64,000 nucleotides of DNA from Chitinophagaceae bacterium (GTDB lineage: Bacteria > Bacteroidota > Bacteroidia > Chitinophagales > Chitinophagaceae). Every line of letters begins with the position of its first letter. Within the stretch, counting starts at the first letter, position 1. The stretch is from NCBI GenBank assembly GCA_023957125.1, contig JAMLHL010000003.1, positions 248,001 to 312,000 on the forward strand, given 5' to 3'. The position numbers were made by a program, and so were the translations under genes. Shown piece by piece: positions 1-9,500 of this stretch. Below the pieces are notes generated by a model. The model was not told the DNA's origin, searched no databases, and saw nothing but the letters and a program-made list of their open reading frames with translations.

Positions 1-1
1 G

Positions 2-1591
2 TATCTTACTAATTTCAATGAAAAGAACATTGCGGCTTTGATAGGGTATAAGTCAGACAGAGGTTACACGCATATCAACCTGACTTTATACGACAATCAT
101 CAAGGTATTCCTGACGGAAGCAGAGACTCTGTCACCCGAAAATTCACCCGCCAGGTTTTTGATGACGGCGATGACATTTTAAACCGTCCGGCCGTTTCGG
201 ATAAAGCGTTAAACTCGTACAGGATCCCCGACCTGTCGCAACGCATTCGGCATTTCAGGGCATATCTACACGGCTTGTACAAAGCAGGTAATGGCGATAT
301 TGATGTTTTGTTCGGGGTACAACAAAACATAAGAAGGGAATTTACACATCCGACAGAGCCAATGCAGGCTGGAATGTATATGCGGCTGAATACGCTGAAT
401 TACGGGATCAGGTATAACGCTCCGAAATTTGGTGGTATTGAAACTTCGGCAGGAATCAATGGCATGCTGCAAAGCAGTAAAAACAAAGATGCAACAGATT
501 TCCCTATTCCCGATTACCATTTATACGATGGTGGAATTTATTTGTATGGAAAATGGAAACAAGACAAATGGAGTATCAGCGGTGGGGTTCGCTATGATGC
601 AAGACGGGTTCAATGGAACGACTTTTACGTGGGAACAAATTCCATCACCGGTTTTGAACAACAATTCAATGCGAACGATCCCGGCGCCGGTTTACAATTT
701 GAAGCATTTAAGAAAACCTATCAGGGTGTAAGTGGAAGTATCGGTGCGACCTTCCGGGCAAACCAAAATATTGCTCTGAAAGCCAATATCGGGAGGGCTT
801 ACCGGGCACCCAATATCACAGAAACAGGAAGTAACGGATTGGACCCCGGAGCACATATTATCTATTTAGGAAACAGAACATTCAGTCCTGAATTTTCTTT
901 GCAGGAAGATTTGGGCATTCACCTGGAATTTAAAAACATATCGGGAGAAGTAAGCATTTTCAACAACAACATCCAAAACTTCATTTATATGTCCGTCTTG
1001 GCTGATACGCGGGGAAACCCGATACCGGACCCCCAGGGAAACCGGACCTATCAGTATAAGCAGTCCAAAGCGCAACTGTATGGCGGAGAATTTTGGCTGG
1101 CAGTTCATCCAAATCAATGGAAAGGTTTCCGTTGGGATAACAGCATGTGTATTGTTTACGGTTTTAACCGGAAATCCGGTTTAAAAGGAAAAGGGCCGGA
1201 AGGCGAATATTTACCGCTTATTCCACCAATGATGATCAACAGCCGTCTATCGCAGGAATTTAATCCGAAATCAAAATGGTTGATAGCCATAACGCCGGGA
1301 TTTGAAGTGGAATACTCGGCTACTCAAAACAGGTATTCGGGATTAAACGGAACAGAAACCGAAACGCCCTCCTATACACTTTTTAATTGGGGCATAACGG
1401 CTGACATCAACTCCGCAGAAAATGGAAGTATCCAGATTTTCTTTCAAGCCAATAATCTTTTTAACGAAGCGTATCAATCGCATCTTAACCGTTTAAAATA
1501 TTTTGAATATTACGGGCGTTCACCCAATGAGCGATACGGCATTTACAATATGGGAAGAAATTTTGTGTTGAAAATGATCGTACCGTTTTGA
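2..1591 (+). CDS. TonB-dependent outer-membrane receptor, C-terminal part (5' end outside the window)
   Basis: The frame is open to the left edge, so only the last ~530 residues are present and the true start lies outside; a TTG at 38 is internal. The sequence shows the alternating aromatic/polar strands of a TonB-dependent beta-barrel, a receptor-type stretch (GRAYRAPNITETGSNGL) and a C-terminal strand ending in phenylalanine, as usual for outer-membrane insertion. The plug domain, TonB box and signal peptide are not in the window. Such receptors import large or scarce ligands (siderophores, cobalamin, glycans, peptides) using TonB energy. The ligand cannot be told from the barrel alone, and no SusD partner follows. 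The next gene is convergent. Confidence 0.85.
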   Translation, partial: YLTNFNEKNIAALIGYKSDRGYTHINLTLYDNHQGIPDGSRDSVTRKFTRQVFDDGDDILNRPAVSDKALNSYRIPDLSQRIRHFRAYLHGLYKAGNGDIDVLFGVQQNIRREFTHPTEPMQAGMYMRLNTLNYGIRYNAPKFGGIETSAGINGMLQSSKNKDATDFPIPDYHLYDGGIYLYGKWKQDKWSISGGVRYDARRVQWNDFYVGTNSITGFEQQFNANDPGAGLQFEAFKKTYQGVSGSIGATFRANQNIALKANIGRAYRAPNITETGSNGLDPGAHIIYLGNRTFSPEFSLQEDLGIHLEFKNISGEVSIFNNNIQNFIYMSVLADTRGNPIPDPQGNRTYQYKQSKAQLYGGEFWLAVHPNQWKGFRWDNSMCIVYGFNRKSGLKGKGPEGEYLPLIPPMMINSRLSQEFNPKSKWLIAITPGFEVEYSATQNRYSGLNGTETETPSYTLFNWGITADINSAENGSIQIFFQANNLFNEAYQSHLNRLKYFEYYGRSPNERYGIYNMGRNFVLKMIVPF

Positions 1592-1652
1592 TTGAAAATG
1601 AAAAAGTTGAGACGCTACGGTTTCTAACTCATATAAAAAGCCGGGCACCTGT

Positions 1653-3017
1653 CTATCCCCTCAAATGATAGGCCTTGGGCTGTACAAAAGCACGGATACC
1701 CTGGTACGATAAAGTAGCGCCTAAACCGGAATTTTTACGCCCCGACCATGGAAGTCCGGCGCTCACCCTGTCGCAGCAATTCCAATATACCGTACCCGTA
1801 TCCATTTGTTTCATTACCGCCTCAGCCCGGTCAAAATTTTTGGAATAAACCGCCGCGGTAAGGCCGTAGGGCGTGTCCTTCATTAATTGAACGGCTTCCT
1901 GGTCGTCTTTAACTTTTTGAATGCCGATAACAGGGCCGAACGATTCCTCGGTCATCAGTTTCATATTATGGTTGGTGTTGACCACCACAGTGGGCTCAAA
2001 AAAATATCCCTTCGCTCCCGCCTGCTTTCCCCCCAGCAATATTTCGGCGCCTTTGAGTTTCGCATCGGTAACCTGTTCCATAAGCGTCTTCAACTGTTCT
2101 TTTCTGCTCAAAGGACCAATTTCGGTTTTTGCATCCAGCGGATCGCCCACAGGCATCTTCCTGGCCTGTTCCACAAAAGCCTGCACAAACGGCTCATAAA
2201 TCTTTTCCTGTACGTATATCCTTTCCACAGCACAGCAACTTTGTCCGTTGTTATATACAGCGCCCTCCAGCGCGGCGCCGGCTACTACCCTTATATCCTC
2301 CACATCATCCATTACATACAAGGGGTCTTTACCGCCCAGCTCTAACTGAACAGGCACCAGCTTACCGGCGGTATGTTCGGCGATATATTTCCCGGTGCGG
2401 TAACTGCCGGTAAAGAAATACCCGTTCAGCGGCAGCTCCAGTAAGGTTTGCCCGGCCGCACCTTTGCCGGTGATCACCTGGAACACATTTTCGGGTATCC
2501 CCGACCGGTATAACAATCTTTGGATCTGCAATCCGGTGAGCGTAGCGTATTCAGACGGCTTATACAATACCGCGTTGCCCCCGATAAGCGCAGGGATAAA
2601 TACATTAACGCCTACGAGGTAGGGATAGTTCCAGGCGGAGATGTTGGCTATAACACCCAGGGGCTCATAAACGATTTTTTCCCTGGTTGCGCCTTCCTCT
2701 TCAATCCATTCGTCTCCCAGCCATTTTGCAGCGTTTTTTATGAAAAATTCAATCCGGTTCCTGGCGCCATTCAATTCATTATAGGATTGCTGTAAGGGCT
2801 TGCCTACTTCGCTGGTAAGGATTTCAGCCAACTCTTTTTTTTCTTCCTCCAAAAGCTGGTAAAACTTACTGATGCAGGCTATCCTTTGATGTAATGGTAC
2901 GGCAGCCCATGCAGGTTGTCCATCAAGCGCAGCCTGGTATTTTTTTATAATTATTTCCTGTGAATCTTCCGCAATTTCCCGGATCACTTCTTCTGTGGCC
3001 GGATTAATGATCTGCAT
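1653..3017 (-). CDS. NAD(P)-dependent aldehyde dehydrogenase
   Basis: A 454-residue aldehyde dehydrogenase of normal length. Visible landmarks are the SAWNYP motif with the oxyanion Asn near residue 130, the FTGS coenzyme turn at 202-205, the general-base Glu in LELGGK at about 226, and the catalytic Cys in GQSC at about 261. It oxidises an aldehyde to a carboxylate in the cytoplasm. It is the last of four same-strand genes (GS-like ligase, iron alcohol dehydrogenase, class I amidotransferase, this gene), 42 bp after the amidotransferase. In a gamma-glutamylation pathway it would take the place of PuuC and oxidise a gamma-glutamyl-amino-aldehyde. That substrate is inferred; succinate-semialdehyde or another aldehyde is possible. 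Confidence 0.9.
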   Translation of the reverse strand: MQIINPATEEVIREIAEDSQEIIIKKYQAALDGQPAWAAVPLHQRIACISKFYQLLEEEKKELAEILTSEVGKPLQQSYNELNGARNRIEFFIKNAAKWLGDEWIEEEGATREKIVYEPLGVIANISAWNYPYLVGVNVFIPALIGGNAVLYKPSEYATLTGLQIQRLLYRSGIPENVFQVITGKGAAGQTLLELPLNGYFFTGSYRTGKYIAEHTAGKLVPVQLELGGKDPLYVMDDVEDIRVVAGAALEGAVYNNGQSCCAVERIYVQEKIYEPFVQAFVEQARKMPVGDPLDAKTEIGPLSRKEQLKTLMEQVTDAKLKGAEILLGGKQAGAKGYFFEPTVVVNTNHNMKLMTEESFGPVIGIQKVKDDQEAVQLMKDTPYGLTAAVYSKNFDRAEAVMKQMDTGTVYWNCCDRVSAGLPWSGRKNSGLGATLSYQGIRAFVQPKAYHLRG

Positions 3018-3059
3018 ATAATAATGATTTGTTGTATCTGAATAAATGAATCCTTAGTT

Positions 3060-3788
3060 CTACGGTTTCGGCGCTGCCGCTTCCTGTTTTTTCTGTTGGC
3101 AGGCGGCAATAAATGCACCCCTGATTTTTTTTGCAAAATTACTGCCCTGATCTTTCATCCGTTCGGGGTGCCATTGCACAAGGCACAAAAAAGCGCCCTC
3201 ATCCGGGTTCCTTCTTTCCATAGCTTCAACAATGCCATCAGGCGATAAAGCAGAAGCCACCAGCCGCTGCCCCACCCTGTCGGCACATTGATGATGGTTG
3301 CTGTTGATCATTCCTTCTTCTCCTTCCGTAATTTGATACAATTGAGCGTTGGGGTCCGGCTGTATTGTGTGATAGCGGTCTGTATTATCCGGTAATTTGG
3401 AATGGTTGAATTTTCCCCATTGCGGTAAATCGGGGATGAGCGTACCTCCAAAAAAAACATTGGCGATCTGCAAACCCCTGCAGATACCCAGTACCGGGAT
3501 GCCCCGGGCTTCGGTATATTGCAGAACCTGCAACTCAAATTCGTCCCTGATTTCGCTTATATCATCTGCATAACAATAGGGTAAAAGATCCGGCCGGTTA
3601 TAAAACCGGGGATGTACATCTTCTCCGCCGGTAAGCACTACCCCATCGCACAGCGCCAGGTCGGCCAGGTTTTTACGCGTAGCGCTGAGCTGTATGGTTT
3701 CTATATTACCCGGTTTTGAAATCCAGTCGTTATAATTTTTATATTTACTGCAATCCGTAACACCTATTATTATTCTCTTTTCGGACAT
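3060..3788 (-). CDS. Class I glutamine amidotransferase-like hydrolase, PuuD type (gamma-glutamyl amide hydrolase)
   Basis: A 242-residue peptidase C26/PuuD-like protein. The nucleophile elbow GICRG puts the catalytic Cys at residue 103, and QWHPE gives the His/Glu pair at 207 and 209, completing a triad. There is no synthase partner domain, so a free-standing hydrolase of gamma-glutamyl amides is expected, as for PuuD in putrescine catabolism. Its ATG overlaps the stop of the upstream iron alcohol dehydrogenase by one base (TAATG), which suggests translational coupling. In the proposed pathway it releases glutamate and the oxidised amine-derived acid. The C-terminus is a short, low-complexity Lys/Ala tail. 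Confidence 0.87.
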   Translation of the reverse strand: MSEKRIIIGVTDCSKYKNYNDWISKPGNIETIQLSATRKNLADLALCDGVVLTGGEDVHPRFYNRPDLLPYCYADDISEIRDEFELQVLQYTEARGIPVLGICRGLQIANVFFGGTLIPDLPQWGKFNHSKLPDNTDRYHTIQPDPNAQLYQITEGEEGMINSNHHQCADRVGQRLVASALSPDGIVEAMERRNPDEGAFLCLVQWHPERMKDQGSNFAKKIRGAFIAACQQKKQEAAAPKP

Positions 3789-4936
3789 TATAAGGCTTTT
3801 AAATACAATTGTTTGAAATCTTCCCTCGACACCGGTTTGGGGTTATTGGGATGGGCAAAATCCGCAAAAGCAAGATCTGCCAGGGTTTCAATATGGGCTT
3901 CGGTTACACCTATGTCCCGCAGGTGATGGGGTATCCCGATTTTGGTGTTCAGATCAAACAGGTATTGAATCACGGCTTCGCCGGTTTCTTTTTTAAGTCC
4001 GAGGGCATGAGCCATTTTCTCAAACCTGTCTTCAAATCCGGCGATGTTGTATTCCAGTCCATAGGGAATGTTTACTGCGTTGGCCAGCCCGTGATGGGTG
4101 TCCAGCAGGGAAGACAGCGGATGCGCCAGAGAATGTACGACGCCCAACCCTTTTTGGAAAGCTATGGCGCCCATCATAGAACCCAGCAACATTTTACTCC
4201 TGGATTCAAGGTCTGGTTTATTGGTAGCAGTTTCCAGCGACTCATGGATCAGCCGCATTCCTTCCAGCGCTATTCCGTCACACATCGGGTTATAATTTTT
4301 TGCCAGGAAGGCTTCCATGTTATGCGTCAGCGCGTCCATACCCGTTGCGGCCGTAATGGGTGCAGGGATATTCATCGTGAGCACAGGATCGGCAAAAACG
4401 ATTTTCGCCATGAGCTTGGGGGAGAATAAGATCTTTTTCTGATGGGTTTCATCGTCTGCAATAATAGCGCTGCGCCCCACTTCGCTCCCCGTGCCTGCAG
4501 TGGTGGGTACCGTTATGAAAAGCGGCACCTCATTGGTTACATAAATATCTCCGCCGATCAGGTCGTCGTATTTAAAAAGATCTTCCCGGTGGTTAATGCG
4601 TAATAAAATAGCACGGGAAACATCCAAACCGGCGCCGCCGCCAATCCCTACCACACAGTCTCTGTTGGTTTGGTCCCAAACTTCCACCCCTTTATACACA
4701 TCGGATTTCACCGGGTTCTTGTGAATGTCTGAAAATACCTCTACCGAAACCCCGTTTTGTTGCAGATCTCCAACAATGTCTTTAAAAAAAGGCAGTTGCG
4801 CTACGTTCGGATCGGTTACGATCAGGGGCGCCTTTACGTGATTGGCTTTTAAATAAGCGGGTAACTCTTTTACCGCATTTGCACCAAAACGAATAGTAGT
4901 TGGAAAGTTGAACTGGTGAATTGTATCGAAAAGCAT
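3788..4936 (-). CDS. Iron-containing (group III) alcohol dehydrogenase
   Basis: A 382-residue Fe-ADH family enzyme with the NAD-binding GIGGGAGLD stretch near 97-105 and the TAGTGSEV signature near 147-154. The likely metal ligands are Asp201 and His205 (MDALTHN), His268 and His282 (the HSLAHPL and HHGLANA segments), spaced as in FucO-type enzymes. It interconverts a primary alcohol and an aldehyde with NAD(H). It sits between a glutamine-synthetase-like gene and a PuuD-like hydrolase, coupled to the latter by a one-base stop/start overlap. An alcohol oxidation step where polyamine pathways use the flavin oxidase PuuB suggests that the glutamylated substrate is an amino alcohol such as ethanolamine (inference). 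Confidence 0.9.
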   Translation of the reverse strand: MLFDTIHQFNFPTTIRFGANAVKELPAYLKANHVKAPLIVTDPNVAQLPFFKDIVGDLQQNGVSVEVFSDIHKNPVKSDVYKGVEVWDQTNRDCVVGIGGGAGLDVSRAILLRINHREDLFKYDDLIGGDIYVTNEVPLFITVPTTAGTGSEVGRSAIIADDETHQKKILFSPKLMAKIVFADPVLTMNIPAPITAATGMDALTHNMEAFLAKNYNPMCDGIALEGMRLIHESLETATNKPDLESRSKMLLGSMMGAIAFQKGLGVVHSLAHPLSSLLDTHHGLANAVNIPYGLEYNIAGFEDRFEKMAHALGLKKETGEAVIQYLFDLNTKIGIPHHLRDIGVTEAHIETLADLAFADFAHPNNPKPVSREDFKQLYLKAL

Positions 4937-4940
4937 ATAA

Positions 4941-4980
4941 AGATTAAAGATTTGAAATTTGAAATTTGAAATTTGAGATT
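4941..4980. repeat. AT-rich TTTGAAATT repeat between GS-like and Fe-ADH genes
   Basis: Tandem copies of a TTTGAAA-type unit lie in the 62-bp gap inside the four-gene operon. The same words occur inside leuS (26924-26964) and, in looser form, around 24190, 29663-29700 and 30068-30100. It looks like one member of a dispersed family of small AT-rich repeats. In the transcript it could form a weak hairpin between two coding regions. Confidence 0.6.
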
Positions 4981-4997
4981 GGTGAATTTTTCTACGC

Positions 4998-6368
4998 TTA
5001 AATAATTTCGAGGTACCGTTTCAGTTCCCAATCGGTAACCACTTTTGAAAACTGCCTCCATTCCCATTCGCGGGTTCCGGTGAAGTGGGCAACAAAACTT
5101 TCCCCAAACAACTCTTTGGCAACAGGCGACTGCTTCATAGCCTGTGTGGCATCCCGGAGATCGGCCGGCAGTACGCCCAGCTTTTTATCTTCGTAACCAT
5201 TACCTACGGTGGCGGGTACCGGCAGTTTCATGTTCTTCCGGATACCATATAAGCCTGAAGCCAGGCAGGCAGCCATCGCCAGATATGGATTGGAATCAGA
5301 ACCCACTACCCTCGTTTCCAAACGCGTGGATTTTTCACCCGTGAGCATGGCCCGTAAGGCAGTGGTACGGTTATCCACCGCCCAGGTGAGAGTGGTGGGC
5401 GCCCAGGCTCCTTCCACCAAACGTTTATAACTGTTGACCGTTGGCGCATACATAGGCAGGATATGCGGCAGGCAATACAACTGACCAGCCATGTAGCTTT
5501 CCATTACGGAGCTGAAACCGGTTTTGTTGCTCTTATCATAGAACAGGTTTTGTTTGCCGTCGGATGACCACAAACTCTGGTGAACATGTCCGCTGCAGCC
5601 CGGCAGATCTTCGCTGAATTTTGCCATAAAAGTGGGTAAAATGCCGTGTCGGGAACCGATTTCTTTCACCCCGCTTTTGAATAAAACGGCCCGGTCTGCC
5701 GCTTCCAGGATATCCGAATACATAATCGCGGCTTCGTAAACGCCGGGGCCGGTTTCGGTATGCAATCCTTCAATAGGAACATCAAACCTGTTTAACAGGT
5801 CGAAAAGGTCGTTGAAAAATGCACTTTTTTGGGAGGCGCGCAAAACCGAATACCCAAACATCCCGTGGGTCATCGGGCGAAGGTCGCGGAATTTGCCGGC
5901 ATACAATTCAGCGGTATTATCCAACAGGTTAAACCATTCAAATTCCTGGGAGAAAAAAGAAAGATAGCCGTCTTCCTGCGCCTGCTTATTTATCTTTTTT
6001 AATAAGGTTCTCGGGCAAACCGCGGCACAGCCTTCTCCACCGTCATCAAAATCGGCCAGAAAAAACGGCAGATCATTGTCCCAGGGAATACGCCGGTACG
6101 TCCGGATATCCACAATGGCATTGGCATCAGGGTAGCCGGTATGCCAGCCGGTAACAGCGGAATTATCGTAGCAAACATCGCCGCTATCCCAGCCAAATAC
6201 CACGTCACAGAAACCAAAATTACTGCCGGCTATAGATCTGAATTTATCAAAGCTGATCACTTTGCCACGCAGTACACCGTCAATATCGGTTACCGCTAAT
6301 TTTACTTTTTTAATATTTTGTTCGGAAAGTTGTTGAATAAGATCAGGGGTTGATAATTTTTGTGGCAT
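4998..6368 (-). CDS. Glutamine synthetase family protein (gamma-glutamyl-amine ligase, PuuA/GlnA4-like)
   Basis: A 456-residue GS-fold ATP-dependent ligase. Recognisable parts are a GS beta-grasp-like N-terminus (VTDIDGVLRGK), the metal-binding Glu in GLHTETGPGVYE, the SGHVHQSLW segment with the ATP/metal His, the NSYKRL loop with the glutamate-binding Arg, and the late RLETR metal-binding stretch. It is shorter in catalytic details than housekeeping GlnA and resembles enzymes that glutamylate amines other than ammonia. It is the promoter-proximal gene of the run GS, Fe-ADH, PuuD-like hydrolase, ALDH, which fits the first, activating step of amine catabolism. The amine cannot be read from the sequence; ethanolamine or another amino alcohol is favoured because of the neighbouring Fe-ADH. 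Confidence 0.85.
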   Translation of the reverse strand: MPQKLSTPDLIQQLSEQNIKKVKLAVTDIDGVLRGKVISFDKFRSIAGSNFGFCDVVFGWDSGDVCYDNSAVTGWHTGYPDANAIVDIRTYRRIPWDNDLPFFLADFDDGGEGCAAVCPRTLLKKINKQAQEDGYLSFFSQEFEWFNLLDNTAELYAGKFRDLRPMTHGMFGYSVLRASQKSAFFNDLFDLLNRFDVPIEGLHTETGPGVYEAAIMYSDILEAADRAVLFKSGVKEIGSRHGILPTFMAKFSEDLPGCSGHVHQSLWSSDGKQNLFYDKSNKTGFSSVMESYMAGQLYCLPHILPMYAPTVNSYKRLVEGAWAPTTLTWAVDNRTTALRAMLTGEKSTRLETRVVGSDSNPYLAMAACLASGLYGIRKNMKLPVPATVGNGYEDKKLGVLPADLRDATQAMKQSPVAKELFGESFVAHFTGTREWEWRQFSKVVTDWELKRYLEII

Positions 6369-6395
6369 GCATTGATTTTTTTACAAAAAAGAGGT

Positions 6396-6403
6396 CAAAT
6401 ATA
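6396..6403 (-). promoter_or_regulatory. Candidate -7 box upstream of the GS-like operon
   Basis: On the minus strand this reads TATATTTG, a perfect match to the Bacteroidota -7 consensus TAnnTTTG, 28 bases upstream of the GS-like ATG. No good TTTG -33 box is visible at 17-23 bases, so the site may be weak or need an activator. Confidence 0.35.
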
Positions 6404-6523
6404 ATGGATAAAACTTTACTGTTATGAACTCATGCTGCCGGGGATGATCATAGCGACCGGCGAAATTATAGTTTTTCTGAGAAGACAGAAAGGAATGCCA
6501 TGGAAATTTATTATCTTGAACCT

Positions 6524-8242
6524 ATGAAAAACACCCTTCTCTGCCTGCCTGTGGTCTGCCTTTCCTTTCTGCTGCAGGCACAGCAGCCAACACGTTATGA
6601 CGTGCTTATCCATGAAATCATGGCAAGTCCGCCCGCTTCGTCTCCTTTATTACCGGATTGTAAATATGTGGAACTTTTTAATGCTTCGGGCATTACGTAT
6701 GACCTGTTTGAATGGAAACTCAGCGATGGTAACAATACCGCAGTGATAGGAGCACATTTTTTATTAGAACCGGGAAAACCGGTTGTACTTTGCTCGTCTG
6801 CAAATGCAAAATTATTCCCGGATACCGTTCCGGTGATTGGCTTGTCCCGTTTTCCTACGTTACGGGTCAATGGCGACCTGGTTTGGCTTCTAACGAACAC
6901 GGATATGCTCATGCACGCGGTGCCGTATAGCCGAAGCTGGTATGGCAACGAGGTAAAAAGCGCCGGCGGCTGGTCGCTGGAAATGGCAGACCGGACAAAC
7001 CCCTGTGGCGGCGCCGGCAACTGGCAGGCAAGTGTTCACCCGTCGGGAGGTACCCCCGGCGCGCCAAATTCGGTGCAGGCAAATAAAAAAGACAACGATG
7101 AACCCCGGTTGCTGAGGGCTTATGCTACGGACAGCATTCATCTAACGCTGGTTTTTGATGAGTCGCTGGACAGCCAATATGCAGCCAACGCAGGAAATTA
7201 TAAATGCAGTGAAGAAATAGTTATCCGGCAGGCGATACCCCGGGCGCCACTGTTTAATATAGTACAATTAAAGCTGGAAGCCCCCCTGCGGCAAAACAAG
7301 GTGTACACCATAGAAGTGAAGAACTTGCCGGATTGCAGCGGTAATATCATTTCGGGCATATCAACGGCAAGAACAGGTTGGGGGCAGTTTCCGGAAGAAC
7401 GGGACCTGGTGATCAATGAAATTCTTTTTAATCCGCCGGAAGACGGCGCTGATTATGTGGAACTATATAACCGCAGCAGGCACATTATTAACGCAAAGAA
7501 TCTGGTGATTGCCAATAGAAATTCCGGCGGCGCTCTTAATACCATAAAACCGCTTACCGCTGAGGATATTCTAATATTCCCCGGGGATTATGTGGTGATT
7601 TCAGAAGATGCCGCTGCCATACAGCGGCATTACCTGGTGAAAAACCCCGATGCTGTTATTGAACTGGCAACGATGCCCTCTTTTCCAAACACTTCCGGCA
7701 CGGCAGTATTGTTGAATACGCAGGGTACGGTAATAGACGAAGTTAATTATAGTGAGAAATGGCATTTTGAATTAGTGGTAAACCCAAAGGGGGTTGCGCT
7801 GGAAAGAATAGATTACAACCGGCCGGGTCAGGACCGCAACAACTGGCATTCAGCGGCTTCCGGTGTGGGGTACGGAACACCCGGCTATCAGAATTCTCAA
7901 TACAGGGCAGAGACAGGGCTTAAGGGGGAAGTGAGTGTCAGTCCGCGGGTGTTTTCACCGGATGGTGACGGAAGAGATGATTTTTTGCTTATTCATTATC
8001 AGTTTCCCGAACCGGGTTACGTATGCAATATAACGGTGTTTGATGTTTACGGAAGAACGGTGCGCTTCCTGGTACGAAACGGTCTTTGCGGCACCACCGG
8101 TTATTTTAAATGGAACGGGCAGGATGAAAAGAATATCCCGGCCGGTACCGGGATTTACGTGGTATTAACGGAGGTATTCAACCTACAAGGAAAGATCCGC
8201 CGGTATAAGCACGCGGCAACCCTGGCCAGAATGAGACGATAG
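6524..8242 (+). CDS. Secreted lamin-tail-domain protein with gliding-type C-terminal domain
   Basis: I chose the ATG at 6524 because it starts a typical signal peptide (MKNTLLCLPVVCLSFLLQAQ); an in-frame ATG at 6500 would add eight non-signal residues. The ~572-residue product has two lamin-tail domains (LTD), starting at VLIHEIMASP and at LVINEILFNPP, each with a KYVELFN/DYVELYN core. Between them lies an Ig-like segment (PRLLRAYATDSIHLTLVFDE). The end contains FSPDGDGRDD followed by a GRTVRFL strand and a FKWNGQDE segment, like the CHU_C/gliding-associated C-terminal domains used in type IX secretion. It is probably cell-surface or secreted; its ligand is unknown. It stands alone on the plus strand. 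Confidence 0.85.
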   Translation: MKNTLLCLPVVCLSFLLQAQQPTRYDVLIHEIMASPPASSPLLPDCKYVELFNASGITYDLFEWKLSDGNNTAVIGAHFLLEPGKPVVLCSSANAKLFPDTVPVIGLSRFPTLRVNGDLVWLLTNTDMLMHAVPYSRSWYGNEVKSAGGWSLEMADRTNPCGGAGNWQASVHPSGGTPGAPNSVQANKKDNDEPRLLRAYATDSIHLTLVFDESLDSQYAANAGNYKCSEEIVIRQAIPRAPLFNIVQLKLEAPLRQNKVYTIEVKNLPDCSGNIISGISTARTGWGQFPEERDLVINEILFNPPEDGADYVELYNRSRHIINAKNLVIANRNSGGALNTIKPLTAEDILIFPGDYVVISEDAAAIQRHYLVKNPDAVIELATMPSFPNTSGTAVLLNTQGTVIDEVNYSEKWHFELVVNPKGVALERIDYNRPGQDRNNWHSAASGVGYGTPGYQNSQYRAETGLKGEVSVSPRVFSPDGDGRDDFLLIHYQFPEPGYVCNITVFDVYGRTVRFLVRNGLCGTTGYFKWNGQDEKNIPAGTGIYVVLTEVFNLQGKIRRYKHAATLARMRR

Positions 8243-8306
8243 GTTTACCGTGTAAATAGGAATATGCACCACTATATATTCGCCGGATTATAGCGACATT
8301 TGCGGC

Positions 8307-9494
8307 ATGTTGAACCAGCGACAACTATTCTTACAACACGTGGCTCAAACCTCCGATGCGCCATTGGCCCTGGAAATCGTGAAAGCGGAAGGATCAACGT
8401 TGTGGGATGTAAATGGAAAAGCTTATACCGACCTGATAGCCGGCGTGAGCGTATGCAATATGGGACACAGGCACCCGGCGGTAATTGATGCCATCAAAAA
8501 GCAGGCGGATCAATATCTTCATCTGCTGGTGTATGGCGAACTGGTTGAAACGCCGCAGGTGGCTTATGCGCATCTGCTGACCCGGCATCTTCCGTCCTCA
8601 CTCAATTCTGTTTATTATACCAACTCCGGCGCGGAAGCGGTGGAAGGCGCTATGAAGCTGGCTAAACGTTATACCGGGCGCACAGAAATCGTGGCTTTCC
8701 GCCAATCCTATCACGGGTCCACCCAGGGCGCCCTGAGCATCATAGGAGACGAACACTGGAGAAATGCTTACCGCCCTTTATTGCCGGGCATACAACACCT
8801 GGATTATAATTCCTTTGATGACCTGGAATTTATTACCGGTGCTACTGCTTGTGTTATTGCTGAAACCGTACAGGCGGAACGCGGTGTTGTCGCGCCTTCT
8901 TTAGCCTGGATGGAAGCCTTACGCAATAAATGTACAAAAACCGGCAGCCTGCTGGTTTTGGATGAAATTCAAACCGGGTTCGGCAGAACGGGAACCTTAT
9001 GGGGTTTTGAACAGTTACAGGTGATCCCCGATATTGTGTTGCTCGGAAAAGCTATAGGCGGCGGTATGCCCCTGGGTGCATTTGTGGCGAACCGGCAACT
9101 GATGCAAAGCTTTACGCATAATCCCATTCTTGGCCACATAACCACCTTTGGCGGGCATCCCGTGAGTTGCGCCGCGGGTCTCGCTGCCACAAAAGCATTG
9201 CTGGAAGAGCATACTATCAAACAGGTTAAAGCAAAAGAAAAACTGTTTCTTTCCTTACTGCAACATCCGGATATCCTGTCGGTACGTTCGGCGGGATTGT
9301 TGATTGCGGTTGAGTTTGACAGTTTCGAACGGAATAAGTCCATTATTGACCGGTGTATTGAAAACGGCGTTCTTACCGATTGGTTTCTGTTTGCCGCCAA
9401 CTGCATGCGTGTTGCTCCTCCGCTTAATATCAGCGATGAAGCCATTGTTTCGGCCTGTAATATTATTGTATCCGCCATAGAAAAAACAAAATGA
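8307..9494 (+). CDS. Class III PLP-dependent aminotransferase
   Basis: A 395-residue fold-type I aminotransferase. PLP-site features are the phosphate-binding SGAEAVEGA (107-115), the YHGST segment (135-139), Asp219 in LVLDEIQTGFGRTG and the Schiff-base Lys248 in LLGKAIGGGMPLGAF. Class III members act on omega-amino or N-acetylornithine-type substrates. The length is normal. An NTF2-like gene follows after six bases, so the two are probably co-transcribed. The amine-catabolic operon lies only about 2 kb away on the other strand, so a role in nitrogen metabolism is plausible, but the substrate (acetylornithine, 4-aminobutyrate or other) cannot be settled by eye. Confidence 0.88.
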   Translation: MLNQRQLFLQHVAQTSDAPLALEIVKAEGSTLWDVNGKAYTDLIAGVSVCNMGHRHPAVIDAIKKQADQYLHLLVYGELVETPQVAYAHLLTRHLPSSLNSVYYTNSGAEAVEGAMKLAKRYTGRTEIVAFRQSYHGSTQGALSIIGDEHWRNAYRPLLPGIQHLDYNSFDDLEFITGATACVIAETVQAERGVVAPSLAWMEALRNKCTKTGSLLVLDEIQTGFGRTGTLWGFEQLQVIPDIVLLGKAIGGGMPLGAFVANRQLMQSFTHNPILGHITTFGGHPVSCAAGLAATKALLEEHTIKQVKAKEKLFLSLLQHPDILSVRSAGLLIAVEFDSFERNKSIIDRCIENGVLTDWFLFAANCMRVAPPLNISDEAIVSACNIIVSAIEKTK

Positions 9495-9500
9495 TCGCCA

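Noticed and set aside
3809..4429. 206-codon plus-strand open frame opposite the iron alcohol dehydrogenase
   Set aside because: Antisense shadow of a well-conserved gene; no domain or signal recognised.
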